NCBI GenBank assembly: GCA_965200235.1
Contig: OZ241339.1
Location: forward strand, 2,604,001-2,668,000
Direction: 5' to 3'
Source of the DNA: Azotimanducus chitobiosivorans
Lineage (GTDB): Bacteria; Pseudomonadota; Gammaproteobacteria; Pseudomonadales; Azotimanducaceae
Length of the DNA stretch: 64,000 nucleotides
Shown one piece after another: positions 1 to 9,388 of the stretch. Position numbers and translations under genes: made by a program. Below the pieces are notes generated by a model. That model had not been told where the DNA came from. It saw only the letters and a program-made list of their open reading frames with translations, and did not search any database. The first letter of the stretch is position 1; every line of letters starts with the position of its first letter.

Positions 1-431
1 CCATCCTCGTGCCGTTCGCACACGCAAATGGCGAGCCGGCTGCCGGGCACATGACAAAAATCGGCATAGCGCTCTACCATGCCTGAGTGCGTGACCTGGC
101 GTGGCGACTCTTCGAGTGCGTAGAGCTCCTGATCCTCAAAGTTGACAAAGAACACGCCGTCCGCGCACGCAAGATAGCTACCGCCGCCATACTCGTGCAC
201 GCGCGTGCGCGCCGAGAAGCCGAGCGGCAGGATCGATTCACCGTCCCGCACCAGTGCCACCCGGCCGCCCTCTTGCGGCCTCGACTCCAGCCAATAGAGC
301 TGCGCACCGCAAGATTGAATCTCGTGATATTCCACCGCCCCCGCGGCCGCTGTATCGGCGTCGAGCGGTGATTCCCAGCTACCCATCGGCGCTGCGACAG
401 GTGCCATGGTTGCCGGGGTTGTCCGCGTCAT
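1..431 (-). CDS. S9-family (prolyl oligopeptidase-like) peptidase, N-terminal part
   Basis: The gene starts with ATG at 431 and runs off the left window edge, leaving 143 codons. The translation begins MTRTTPATMAPVAAPMGSWE and continues with YWLESRPQEGGRVALVR and VHEYGGGSYL. These are hallmarks of the N-terminal beta-propeller of S9 (dipeptidyl-peptidase/acylaminoacyl-peptidase type) enzymes, in which the propeller gates access for small peptides. The catalytic alpha/beta-hydrolase domain would lie outside the window. The start codon overlaps the stop of the C39-like gene in an ATGA, so the two are probably translationally coupled. The family assignment rests on the propeller motifs only. Confidence 0.8.
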   Translation of the reverse strand, partial: MTRTTPATMAPVAAPMGSWESPLDADTAAAGAVEYHEIQSCGAQLYWLESRPQEGGRVALVRDGESILPLGFSARTRVHEYGGGSYLACADGVFFVNFEDQELYALEESPRQVTHSGMVERYADFCHVPGSRLAICVCERHED

Positions 432-1420
432 ACTGCCTTGTTCAGCACATAGCCGACACCGCGCTCGCCGAGCCAAGCTCGGGCGAATGATTCACGCTCA
501 TAGGCGCGCGCTACCGAATCGCTCGTGGCGGCGGCGGGGTCGTTGACAAGCGCCTCGTCCCTCGTCAGCCCGCGAAGCACCACGAGATGACCGGCGGTGG
601 ACGGCACCGCGGCACCCGCTAGCTGTCCTTTGCCGTAACGGATGCCAGCGATGATGGGCAGACCCGTGGCGAGCAGCTCGGCGGCAGCGTCGAGCGATTC
701 GAAGATCTCGATGGCGCCGGTGAAGCCGTAGGCGTTGGCGGCGCGGATGTTGTGCGGCCAAACGCCGTACATACGCCTGTAGGGGTCGTAGCACTCGGCA
801 GTGAAGCGGGCGGTCTCGACGGCATCAAGTCCCATGACCATGGCGAGGCTGGTCGGCGAGCATATTCGCTTGCGGATTGCAGCGTCTTCCGCCTGCATCT
901 GACTGATGCTTTGCACAGAACAGGGCGCGGCGGTGGCAACACCGGCGCTGACGTTGCGGCGGGTCGAAGCGCCGGTCGCGACGACGACGAGGGCGCGCTC
1001 GGGCACATCGCGTGCGTGCAGGTGCAATTCAAGAAAGCTGACTTCGATGTCATGCTTGGTGACGAAGCAATCGATCTGCGTTTCCACGAGATCGGCCTCG
1101 CTCGGCGGTGACGGATTCTCCGCACCCGCGCACTCAGGCGCTGGAATGCGGTCAAGCTGCCACTGCTTATCGCCATTGCGAAAATGCCAAGTCGCCGACC
1201 AATCGCAACCTAGGCCGACAACACTCAGGCTTGGCACAATCAAAGTGTCTTTTGGCATGGATGGCAGCTCGAAGCGCGCAATGCGTTCGTTGCCCACGCG
1301 CTGCCAGCAAATCGGTCCTGAGACGGGCAGCGCGTAGCCGTTGTCGCTCGCGCCGAATCGTCGTGTGCTTAGGTGTATGGCAAGGGTTCCGAAGTGAAGA
1401 AGCGCGGGGTAGGGTACCAT
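428..1420 (-). CDS. C39-like papain-fold peptidase domain protein
   Basis: This is a 330-residue protein. The C-terminal half looks like the Peptidase_C39_2 fold: Cys187 in ICSPTSLAMVM, His278 in TAGHLVVLRG and Asp294 in VNDPAA form a plausible Cys-His-Asp triad. The first ~170 residues match nothing I recognise but are rich in Trp and His. No signal peptide is obvious from this start. An upstream in-frame extension is possible but would overlap the divergent MFS gene, so ATG 1420 is preferred. The gene is coupled by ATGA to an S9 peptidase, which suggests a role in peptide processing. The substrate is unknown. Confidence 0.75.
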   Translation of the reverse strand: MVPYPALLHFGTLAIHLSTRRFGASDNGYALPVSGPICWQRVGNERIARFELPSMPKDTLIVPSLSVVGLGCDWSATWHFRNGDKQWQLDRIPAPECAGAENPSPPSEADLVETQIDCFVTKHDIEVSFLELHLHARDVPERALVVVATGASTRRNVSAGVATAAPCSVQSISQMQAEDAAIRKRICSPTSLAMVMGLDAVETARFTAECYDPYRRMYGVWPHNIRAANAYGFTGAIEIFESLDAAAELLATGLPIIAGIRYGKGQLAGAAVPSTAGHLVVLRGLTRDEALVNDPAAATSDSVARAYERESFARAWLGERGVGYVLNKAV

Positions 1421-1502
1421 CCTGCGATTGTCATCGGCATTCAAATCACCTTCCGTGGCGACCTCACCACAACCGGCAAGCGAACGGTCACATTCCCCGA
1501 GA

Positions 1503-2636
1503 ATGACGGCCATGGCCGCGATTATCTTGGTGGCCGTCATGGGCGCCTCGGTGCTGATTCTGCTGCCGCTGTGGATTGGCACGATGACCGAGACGCTTGG
1601 CTTTAGCATTCAGCAGGTCGGGTTTCTCGCGTCGGCGGACATGGTCGGCGTCTTCATCACCAGCACCAGCGCCGTTGTCTGGGTGCGCCGCCTATCTTGG
1701 CGCACCATGGTATTGGTCGGCTTGGGCGTGTTCCTCGTCGCCAACTTCGCCAGCGCCTTCGCACGCGATTTCGCTCTTCTCTACAGCCTGCGGGTGCTCG
1801 CTGGTCTCGGCTGCGGAGCGGCCTACGCCGTCTCGCTCGCCGCGCTCGGCGACGCGCGCAATCCCGATTGGTCATTCGGCTTGACGGTGAGTGCGCAAGT
1901 CGCCTTTGGCTTCATCGGCTTTGAGGTGCTGCCCGGCCTGATCGACGTGCACGGATTCAACGCCTTCTTCTGGTACCTCAATGCCTGGCTTCTTCTCGCG
2001 TTCCTGCTGAGTGCTTGGCTATTCCCGCGCCGCGGCGCAGCGGCGCGGGATGCCGTCTCGCTGCGGCTTGCTGACATCGGCGCACCGGCGGCGGCGGCGT
2101 TTCTCGGCACTGTGTTTCTCTACATCGCCATCTCCGCTGTCTGGGGCTACATGGAGCGCATGGGCGTTGCGGCGGGGCTGGAATCCGTGAAGGTCGCGGA
2201 GATCATCGGCTGGGGCTACCTCATCAGCATTCTCGGCTCCGTCGTTGCGCCCGCTGTGAGTCGGTATACGGGCCGCACCTTCGCTATGCTACTCGCCCTT
2301 GTCGTCATGCTGTTGACCTTTTTTGGCCTCGCCGCAATGACGCCCGACAATGCGCTCGTCCTGTACATCGCGACCACGATCGTGTTCCAGTTCTTCTGGA
2401 GTTTCGTGCTGCCGCCGCTGATGGCGACTTTCAATGCGGTCGATGCGTCCGGGCGCTTTATCGTGCTGAGTTCGCCCGCGTTCAAGATCGGCGAGATCAT
2501 CGGCCCGCCCTTGGCGGCCTACTGGATCGCCGATGGCAACAGCTATCAGCCAGTACTCTGGCTGGGCGCCGTGTGCGCAATCATCGGCATCGGTCTTATG
2601 GTGCTGGTGTCTCGGCGGAAAAGACATGACGCTTGA
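1503..2636 (+). CDS. MFS transporter
   Basis: A 377-residue, very hydrophobic protein with about twelve membrane segments and the layout of a major facilitator superfamily permease. It starts at the membrane segment MTAMAAIILVAVMGASVLIL. A charged loop (VRRLSWRT) follows the second helix, and the tail is basic (SRRKRHDA). A TTG 75 bases upstream could extend it, but ATG 1503 opens directly on the first helix. Its last 11 bases overlap the amidase start, placing it first in an operon with amidase, M20 hydrolase and sulfotransferase. The substrate is not readable from sequence; import of an amide or N-acyl compound used by the next two enzymes is an inference. Confidence 0.8.
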   Translation: MTAMAAIILVAVMGASVLILLPLWIGTMTETLGFSIQQVGFLASADMVGVFITSTSAVVWVRRLSWRTMVLVGLGVFLVANFASAFARDFALLYSLRVLAGLGCGAAYAVSLAALGDARNPDWSFGLTVSAQVAFGFIGFEVLPGLIDVHGFNAFFWYLNAWLLLAFLLSAWLFPRRGAAARDAVSLRLADIGAPAAAAFLGTVFLYIAISAVWGYMERMGVAAGLESVKVAEIIGWGYLISILGSVVAPAVSRYTGRTFAMLLALVVMLLTFFGLAAMTPDNALVLYIATTIVFQFFWSFVLPPLMATFNAVDASGRFIVLSSPAFKIGEIIGPPLAAYWIADGNSYQPVLWLGAVCAIIGIGLMVLVSRRKRHDA

Positions 2637-4065
2637 AGATCTCTGCTACGCATCGGCGCTCGACCTGCTGACAGCGTTTCGCAACCGAGAGCTGTCGCCG
2701 GTCGAGGTATTGGAGGCGCAAATCGCCCGGCGCGAAGCGGTCAACGATGAGGTCAACGCACTCGCTTTCACCTTCGATGATGAGGCGCTCGCCGCCGCAA
2801 AAGCGGCCGAGCACGCCTATGCGCACGGAGAAGCGCGCGCGCTTGAGGGCTTGAGCTGCGCGATCAAGGACGAGACCTACATCGAAGGCCAAGTGACCAC
2901 CAACGGATCGCTGCTGCTTCGCGACGCTGTTGCGACATCGACAGACCCGGCGGCAGAGCGACTACTAGCAGCCGGAGCGATCATCCATCAACGCACCTGC
3001 ACGCCTGAGTTTTCCGTCGCCGCCTACACCTGGTCTCGCCTCTGGGGGGTGACGCGCAACCCCTGGGCGACGGCGTTCACGCCGGGCGGTTCGACCGGCG
3101 GCGGCGCAGCGGCGCTGGCGGCTGGCATGACGACGCTCTCAAACGGCACCGACCTTGGCGGTTCGATCCGCATTCCCGCGAGCCAATGCGGTATCGTGGG
3201 GTTCAAGCCAAGCCACGGACGAGTGCCGGAGATTTTTCCCTACAATCTGGATCCCTGCTGCCACCATGGGGTGATGGCGCGTCATGTCGCGGATTTGGCG
3301 TTGATGTACGAGGTTGTTGCTGGTCCGCACGCGAACGACATCGCCTCGCAATTGCCGGGCGACGCGCACTCGGCGCCCATTGAATCCCTTGAGGGTGTCA
3401 CGTTCGGCTATTCGCTGGATATGGGTTTCTACGAACTTGATCCGTGCGTGCGCGACAATACCTTGGAGACGCTGCGGCGTCTTGAGGACGCGGGTGCGGA
3501 GGTTGTCGAGATGACGATGCAGCTTGGCGACTGGGTCATCGAAATGGCGCGCATTCAGCAAGGACTGGTCGCGGGTGCCGAACTACGCAAAAACTTGCGC
3601 GAACACCACGACACACCGGCGCACACCGAAGCGCTCTGCGACTACACGCGCTGGCATCTGGCGCACACCAGTGACGTCGGGCCCGAACAGCTAAGCTGGG
3701 CGAACGAATGCGCGCATAGAATCTGGCAACAGCTCAGCGCGATACTGGCCCATGTTGATGCCTTCATCTGCCCCACCGTAGCGAACCCTGAGATTGCTGC
3801 GGACTTCGACTATAGTCGCGATCAGTGCTTGGTGAACGGCAAAGAGGTGGATGCCAACAAGGGCTGGTTCCTGACCTATCCTTTCAATGCGGTGGGGCGT
3901 TGTCCAGTGATGGCGATGCCCACAGGATTCAGTCCGCGCGGTGTGCCGACTGGGATGCAACTCGTCGGCACGCCGTATAGCGATCGAGCGCTTATTGCCC
4001 TAGCTGCGGCCTGCGAGCGAGTGCTGCCAGCTTGGTTCGGCACTGATCGACGGCCCTGGCAATGA
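2626..4065 (+). CDS. Amidase-signature family amidase
   Basis: A 479-residue enzyme with the amidase-signature Ser-cisSer-Lys triad: Lys81 in CAIKDE, Ser156 in GGSTGGG and the nucleophile Ser180 in GTDLGGSIRIPAS. The second serine of the usual GGSSGG is Thr, but the catalytic first serine is kept. Such enzymes hydrolyse carboxamides (the GatA/indoleacetamide/FAAH superfamily). It is not GatA: there are no gatB or gatC neighbours and an M20 hydrolase follows. ATG 2626 overlaps the MFS stop by 11 bases, and its own stop overlaps the next start as ATGA. A cytosolic amide-hydrolysing role is well supported; the substrate is unknown. Confidence 0.88.
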   Translation: MTLEDLCYASALDLLTAFRNRELSPVEVLEAQIARREAVNDEVNALAFTFDDEALAAAKAAEHAYAHGEARALEGLSCAIKDETYIEGQVTTNGSLLLRDAVATSTDPAAERLLAAGAIIHQRTCTPEFSVAAYTWSRLWGVTRNPWATAFTPGGSTGGGAAALAAGMTTLSNGTDLGGSIRIPASQCGIVGFKPSHGRVPEIFPYNLDPCCHHGVMARHVADLALMYEVVAGPHANDIASQLPGDAHSAPIESLEGVTFGYSLDMGFYELDPCVRDNTLETLRRLEDAGAEVVEMTMQLGDWVIEMARIQQGLVAGAELRKNLREHHDTPAHTEALCDYTRWHLAHTSDVGPEQLSWANECAHRIWQQLSAILAHVDAFICPTVANPEIAADFDYSRDQCLVNGKEVDANKGWFLTYPFNAVGRCPVMAMPTGFSPRGVPTGMQLVGTPYSDRALIALAAACERVLPAWFGTDRRPWQ

Positions 4066-5285
4066 TCGCCGATCACGCCAAGGCCGTCGAGCCTGATGTC
4101 ATCCGCTGGTGGCAGGATTTCCACCAGCACCCGGAACTCGGGAACCGCGAGTTTCGCACCGCCGGCATCGTCGCCGAACATCTTGGGTCCCTCGGCTTCG
4201 AGGTGCGCACCAAGATCGCCCACACCGGCGTCGTGGGCGTATTGCGCGGCGCCAAGCCCGGGCCGGTGCTTGCATTGCGGGCAGACATGGATGCGCTGCC
4301 CGTCACCGAGCAGACCGGCCTGCCGTTCGCATCCACCGCGACGACGGAGTGGGAAGGCAAGGAGGTCGGCGTCATGCACGCCTGTGGCCACGACGCCCAT
4401 ACGGCGATGCTGATGGGGGCCGCGCAAGTGTTTGCGAACATGCGCGATGCCCTGCCGGGCACCTTGGTGCTCATTTTCCAGCCGGCGGAAGAAGGCGCGC
4501 CTTCCGGCGAGACCAGCGGCGCCGCCGAAATGCTGCGTCAGGGAGTGCTTGACAATCCGGCACCGGAGGCCATCCTCGCGCTGCACGTGGCGCCCGACCC
4601 GCTCGGTCACATCACCTACACGCCCGGCGCCGCCATGGCGAGCGCCGACCCCTTGACAATCACTGTGCGCGGCAAAGGCACCCACGCCGCAACGCCTTGG
4701 TTCGGAGTGGATCCGATCGTTGCCGCGGCGCAGATCATCATGGGGTTGCAGGCGGTGATCAGTCGCCGCACAGACCTTGCCACAGCGCCAGCGGTAGTAA
4801 CCATCGGCGCGATTCACGGCGGCAATCGCGGCAATGTGATTCCCGATGAAGTTGTGCTGCAAGGCACCATCCGCGCCCTCGACCCAGAAGTGCGCCGAGA
4901 CCTTCATGCGCGGATTCGTGAATCGGTCACCGCTATCGCCAAGGCTGCCGGCGCCGAGGCCGACGTGCACATCGACACGGACGCGGGTTATCCGGTGACG
5001 GTCAACGACGCGGCCCTCACCCAAGAAATGGTGGCGGTGCTAGAGCGCGCGTTCGGGGCCGAACAGGTCTACACCTATCCGCCGGTGATGGGCGGCGAGG
5101 ACTTCAGCTTTTTTGCCGAGCGCATCCCCGGCTTCTACTTCTACCTTGGCATCGCGTCGCCGGACGCCGAAGAAGTGCATGTCAACCACTCGCCGCATTT
5201 TCAGATTGACGAGCGCGCCCTTCGTAACGGCGTTGTCGCACTTGCGGAACTGGCCTTCGCCTACCTCACGGAGCGTGCGCCCTGA
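4062..5285 (+). CDS. M20-family amidohydrolase (hippurate/aminoacylase-like)
   Basis: A 407-residue M20D metallohydrolase. It shows RADMDALP, the metal motif HACGHDAHT (His106, Cys108, His110, Asp111), QPAEEG with the catalytic Glu pair near 143-144, VMGGEDFSFF and a C-terminal NHSPHF metal histidine. The Cys in HACGHD is typical of the amidohydrolase/carboxypeptidase branch that cleaves N-acyl amino acids or indole conjugates. It is translationally coupled to the amidase by ATGA and lies downstream of an MFS permease, consistent with stepwise hydrolysis of an imported N-acyl or amide compound. Confidence 0.9.
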   Translation: MIADHAKAVEPDVIRWWQDFHQHPELGNREFRTAGIVAEHLGSLGFEVRTKIAHTGVVGVLRGAKPGPVLALRADMDALPVTEQTGLPFASTATTEWEGKEVGVMHACGHDAHTAMLMGAAQVFANMRDALPGTLVLIFQPAEEGAPSGETSGAAEMLRQGVLDNPAPEAILALHVAPDPLGHITYTPGAAMASADPLTITVRGKGTHAATPWFGVDPIVAAAQIIMGLQAVISRRTDLATAPAVVTIGAIHGGNRGNVIPDEVVLQGTIRALDPEVRRDLHARIRESVTAIAKAAGAEADVHIDTDAGYPVTVNDAALTQEMVAVLERAFGAEQVYTYPPVMGGEDFSFFAERIPGFYFYLGIASPDAEEVHVNHSPHFQIDERALRNGVVALAELAFAYLTERAP

Positions 5286-5308
5286 CAGACAAAACCGCCG
5301 AACGTCAT

Positions 5309-6859
5309 ATGCGCGAGATGGGGCGGCATATCCGTGCCAAGCGATTCGATGCCGCCCTTGTCACCGCGCGCGCCCTTGCTGAACTTCAGCCAAACAACCC
5401 CGCAGCCCATTACTGGCATGGCTACTGCCTGATGCGGCTGCGCAAGCGTTGGAGCGCCGAAGCGCCACTACGCCAAGCATTGTCGATCAATGACCGACAC
5501 GCCGAAAGCCTGTCCCTGCTCGGGCGCTCTCTCGTCGGCCAAGGCCGGTTCCAAGAGGCCTTGCAAACAGCAAAGCAATCGGAGCAATTGGATTCACGCA
5601 ATCCGGAGGTCTGGGATTCCATCGGCGTCGTCTATGGCGAGCTGAACGAGTACGCCGAGGCGGCGAGGGCATTCCGCCGGGTGCGGGAACTGCGCCCGGA
5701 CAGCGCCCGCAACCTGTTCAATCTGGCTGGCATGCTCAATTACTGCCACGAGACCGAGGAAGCCGAAGCCGTGCATTTGCAGGCCCTAGAAGTCGCACCG
5801 ACGCAATTTCTCGGCTACTGGACGCTGTCGCAGTTCAAGACGCAAACGCGCGAGGACAACCATTTGCCGCTGCTGCGCGCCCAGTTGCAACGCTATGGCG
5901 AACATCCGGAGGGCGGCATCCATCTCAATCTGGCCTTGGCCAAGGAGCTCGAGGATATTGGCGAGTACGCGGAGAGCTTTGACCACCTGCAGGCGGGCAT
6001 GCAGCGTAAGCGTCGCCAATTGAAGTACAGCTTGGCGCAAGACCAACGCCTGCTAGCCCGAATTCGCGAAGTATTCAGCCGAGACTTCTGCCAAACCGAG
6101 GCGGCCGGATCGGAGAGCGAAGAGCCGATTTTCATCCTTGGCATGCCGCGCACCGGCACCACCTTGCTAGAACAGATATTGGGCGCCCACAGCGAGATGT
6201 TCGCCGCCGGCGAGTTGCGTAATTTCTTTGCCGCCTGGGTGAGCCAGGCGCGGCCGCGTATCGAACGGCTGACGCCAATTTCGGTGACGGCGTTCGGAAC
6301 CGAACTCGATTTCGCCAAGCTCGGTGACGACTATGTGGCAAGCACCCGCCCGCGCACCGGACGCGAGAAGCGCTTCATCGACAAGATGCCGAACAATTTT
6401 CTCTATCTTGGCGCCATCGCCCGGGCGCTGCCGAAGGCGAAAATCCTGCATATGACGCGCGAGCCCATGGACACCTGCTACGCCAACTACAAGCAGCTCT
6501 TCGGCCGCAGCGCCTGTCCCTATTCCTACACCCAAGAGGAAATGGCGGGCTACTACCTGCTCTACGATGAGTTGATGGCGCACTGGGAAGCGTGTTTTCC
6601 GAGCCGCTTATGCACCGTCTCCTATGAACGATTGGTGGCAGACACCGCCGCCGAAACCCGCCGCGTGCTTGCGTTTCTAGGACTCGATTGGCAGCCGCAG
6701 TGTCTTGAGTATCATCGCCTGAAGCAGGCTGTCGGCACTGCGAGCACCGCGCAGGTCAGACAGCCCGTGTACACCAGTTCGGTGCAGAAATGGCGCCGCT
6801 ACGAGACGCAGCTACAGCCGATGCGCGCCATTCTTCGCGAAGCTGACGTTGACTGCTGA
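5309..6859 (+). CDS. TPR-repeat sulfotransferase
   Basis: A 516-residue protein with two parts. Residues ~1-210 form tetratricopeptide repeats (AAHYWHGYCLMRLRK, AESLSLLGRSL, PEVWDSIGVVYGEL, ARNLFNLAGML). Residues ~270-510 form a sulfotransferase with the PAPS 5'-phosphosulfate loop ILGMPRTGTTLLEQIL near residue 278 and the 3'-phosphate motif HMTREPMDTCYANY. The family transfers sulfate from PAPS to small molecules or peptides. It follows the M20 gene by 23 bases and is probably the last gene of that operon. Its 3' end overlaps the convergent symporter gene by 48 bases. The acceptor substrate is unknown. Confidence 0.88.
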   Translation: MREMGRHIRAKRFDAALVTARALAELQPNNPAAHYWHGYCLMRLRKRWSAEAPLRQALSINDRHAESLSLLGRSLVGQGRFQEALQTAKQSEQLDSRNPEVWDSIGVVYGELNEYAEAARAFRRVRELRPDSARNLFNLAGMLNYCHETEEAEAVHLQALEVAPTQFLGYWTLSQFKTQTREDNHLPLLRAQLQRYGEHPEGGIHLNLALAKELEDIGEYAESFDHLQAGMQRKRRQLKYSLAQDQRLLARIREVFSRDFCQTEAAGSESEEPIFILGMPRTGTTLLEQILGAHSEMFAAGELRNFFAAWVSQARPRIERLTPISVTAFGTELDFAKLGDDYVASTRPRTGREKRFIDKMPNNFLYLGAIARALPKAKILHMTREPMDTCYANYKQLFGRSACPYSYTQEEMAGYYLLYDELMAHWEACFPSRLCTVSYERLVADTAAETRRVLAFLGLDWQPQCLEYHRLKQAVGTASTAQVRQPVYTSSVQKWRRYETQLQPMRAILREADVDC

Positions 6860-8431
6860 TTGGCCGCTCTTCCCGACAGCGCAGACGATGACGGAAGTGC
6901 CAACGCCAATCAGCAACTGCCAGGGAAAAGACAAGGATTTCAACTGCGCTGGAAGTCCGAGCGCATCGACCACATAGCTTTGCTGCGCGAGAATAACGAT
7001 GAATCCGGCAATAAGCGCGGCGATCACCGAGCGCGACGAACCACGCCCCGTGCAGACCGCCGTGAAGAACACGCCGATCAGGCCGGAGTATGCGAACGCC
7101 ATCACCGCGAGCGCGAATTCGAGCAAGGCCATGTCGGTGTAGCGCTGCCAGTAAAAACACAGCACCGCCATGGCCGCGAGCAGAAACGCGAATAAACCCA
7201 TGCCGCACCGACCAGCGAACACATAATGCGCGGGCGTCGCTTCGGCCCGCGCTTCCTTCCAAGGACGGTAGAAATCGCTGATCAAGACCGATGACATGGC
7301 GCTCAAGCCCGAGGTCATCGTGGAAATCGCGGCGGCGACGATGCCGGCTGTGGCCAATCCGCGCACACCGACCGGCATTTCCGACAGGATGTACGACATG
7401 AACACGGTGATGCGCTCACCGCTGAACTCCGGCAGCAACTCGCCAGCCGACGCCATCAGTTCAGGGCGCTCGTAGAGCAGATGCAACAGCTGGCCGATCG
7501 TCACGAACACAAACACAATGGGAATCGACACGATTGCGGAGCCGATCATCGCCCGGCTGGCGGCTTTGGCGTCACGGCAGGTCAGCAATCGCTGGGTGGT
7601 GTCTTGATCGAGTCCAAAATTACCGAGATTGAGCAGAAACAAGCCGGTGAAAATCGCCCAGACGGTGAAGGGCTTGGCGAAATCGAGCGAAAAATCGAAC
7701 AACGTCAGCTTGTTCACGACTTGCGGGGCTGCGCCGGCGGTTTCACCCAAGCTTTCAACTGGCGCAGCGCGCAGCGCCGCGATCATTTCGGTCAGTGTCA
7801 GCGGCAACTGCGACCAGAGACTACAGAGCGCGATCAGCGCCGCGCCGAAGTAGACGACGAACTGCCCTAAGTCGCTCCAGATCACCGACCGCACCCCGCC
7901 CATCAGGGTCAGACCGAGCGAGAGAACCGTGATCGCGCACACCGCCACTATCACGCTTTGCGGCTCGATATTGAAGAACAGCATCATCGCGACCGCGGTC
8001 GCTGCGATATACACCCGTGCGCCGCTCGCGAACACCCGGCCGACTAGATACATGCCGCCAGCGGCGCGTTTTGCCTGTTCGCCGTAGCGGGTCGCGAGCA
8101 GCTCGTACACCGTCGTTACTTTTAGTTCGTAGAAGCGCTTCAGCAGAAAGCGCGTTGCGACAAGGGATGCGAGAATGGCACCGACCGAAGCGCCGAGGTA
8201 GGTGTAGTCGCCACGGAAGCCGTAATCGGGGCCGCCGAGAAAAGTCGCCGCCGATTGGGTTGTGGCGATGACCGAGAACATCACCAGCCAAGCGGACATT
8301 TGATTGCCGCCGAGAAAGTAGTCGCGCATCGACTGGCTTGGCTGACGGGAAAGCGCAACGCCGCCGCCGATCACCGCCGCTACGTACAGGGCGACAATCG
8401 ACCAGTCGATCAGCGTCAGCGGTGATGTCAT
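6812..8431 (-). CDS. Sodium:solute symporter (SSS family)
   Basis: A 539-residue protein with 13 or 14 predicted membrane helices. It has features of the SSS/SLC5 family: the N-terminal helix LIDWSIVALYVAAVIGGGVAL, YFLGGNQMSAWLVMFSVIATTQSAATFLGG, and NLGNFGLDQDTTQRLLTC, a conserved sodium-site region. It imports a solute with Na+. The substrate is not deducible, since SSS members carry proline, pantothenate, sialic acid or sugars. The 3' end overlaps the sulfotransferase 3' end by 48 bases in opposite orientation, leaving no room for an intergenic terminator. Confidence 0.88.
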   Translation of the reverse strand: MTSPLTLIDWSIVALYVAAVIGGGVALSRQPSQSMRDYFLGGNQMSAWLVMFSVIATTQSAATFLGGPDYGFRGDYTYLGASVGAILASLVATRFLLKRFYELKVTTVYELLATRYGEQAKRAAGGMYLVGRVFASGARVYIAATAVAMMLFFNIEPQSVIVAVCAITVLSLGLTLMGGVRSVIWSDLGQFVVYFGAALIALCSLWSQLPLTLTEMIAALRAAPVESLGETAGAAPQVVNKLTLFDFSLDFAKPFTVWAIFTGLFLLNLGNFGLDQDTTQRLLTCRDAKAASRAMIGSAIVSIPIVFVFVTIGQLLHLLYERPELMASAGELLPEFSGERITVFMSYILSEMPVGVRGLATAGIVAAAISTMTSGLSAMSSVLISDFYRPWKEARAEATPAHYVFAGRCGMGLFAFLLAAMAVLCFYWQRYTDMALLEFALAVMAFAYSGLIGVFFTAVCTGRGSSRSVIAALIAGFIVILAQQSYVVDALGLPAQLKSLSFPWQLLIGVGTSVIVCAVGKSGQSAVNVSFAKNGAHRL

Positions 8432-8560
8432 GCTAGTGTCCTGCGCCGTAGGGAATACCCTGCCGTAAAAGCCAAGCGGCGCAACGCCGCACGGGGCCTG
8501 CCCGCAGCCACCCGAAAGGCGCGCCCATGACCCCTATTCTCTTGATGCGCAAAAAGAAGA

Positions 8561-9388
8561 TCACGTCAACGATTCGCACAACCTCATCATGTCGACAATC
8601 GCGCTCTCTGTGATCGGTGTTTCTATTTCGCTGATTTGATACATCACGATGTCAGCATTGATTTTCTCAAAATCAAGTGTTGAGATTTTCTTCTGAACTT
8701 CGTCTCGCCAGTTCCCTAGTGTAATTTGTGTGCCGTCCCATTCCACCTGCGCTAACGCTGAATCAAGCATTGCTATATTCGGTTCAACCACAGTTCCGTT
8801 TTTCAAGAACCATGACAGATCAAAGAAATCCCGGCCTTTCTCCCAAGGTCTACAGAAGATTGCAGCAAGTTTGCCTGCCAATAGACTTGATTTGTCGTAG
8901 CACCAAAGCAACAGCTTTCTTTTCTCTTCGACCTCGCGATGCGCTTCTACTCGTTCGCTTCGACTATGCGCAGGTGGGTTGGTATCTACTTCAAACTTGA
9001 TCTTAAAATTTTGTTCTTTGAGCGGAGATAACCCAGTTTCGTAGAGCAATCCGGGAAATTGAATTTCGGCTTTCTCTACGGCTGTTCCGCTACGCCTCAT
9101 TTTGATGCGAGGTTGATAGCCATCTCGTTCCAAGTTTCTTTTGACGCTCGAAAGGCATTTTGAGAAATCAAACTGATCGTCATACACAGAGAAATCAAGG
9201 TCTTCTGAAAATCTGCCGATACCATGTGCAATTCGCAAACACGTACCGCCTAAAAATGAAATCTGAGGCGTATCAGATGAGCGAAATAGGCTGCTAAGAA
9301 CGGCTTTCTGCAAGTGTTCTCGGAACATGCCGATCTTCAATCGATCTGATACGTTGTCTACAACACGATGAAGGACGCTTCTTGTCAC
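8561..9388 (-). CDS. abiEii: AbiEii/AbiGii-family nucleotidyltransferase toxin
   Basis: A 275-residue protein with the DNA polymerase beta-like nucleotidyltransferase signature of the type IV toxin AbiEii: ISFLGGTCLRI followed by RFSEDLDFSV, then a distal KLAAIFCR and a KGRDFFDL motif. AbiEii toxins act with an upstream AbiEi antitoxin and cause abortive infection or growth arrest. It begins with GTG overlapping the antitoxin stop as GTGA. Base composition is visibly AT-richer than the flanking symporter and receptor genes, consistent with horizontal acquisition. No frameshift or missing motif is seen. Confidence 0.88.
   Translation of the reverse strand: MTRSVLHRVVDNVSDRLKIGMFREHLQKAVLSSLFRSSDTPQISFLGGTCLRIAHGIGRFSEDLDFSVYDDQFDFSKCLSSVKRNLERDGYQPRIKMRRSGTAVEKAEIQFPGLLYETGLSPLKEQNFKIKFEVDTNPPAHSRSERVEAHREVEEKRKLLLWCYDKSSLLAGKLAAIFCRPWEKGRDFFDLSWFLKNGTVVEPNIAMLDSALAQVEWDGTQITLGNWRDEVQKKISTLDFEKINADIVMYQISEIETPITESAIVDMMRLCESLT

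Noticed and set aside
74..371. Small frames at the left edge on both strands
   Set aside because: They are out-of-phase shadows of the S9 peptidase reading frame, which runs off the window.
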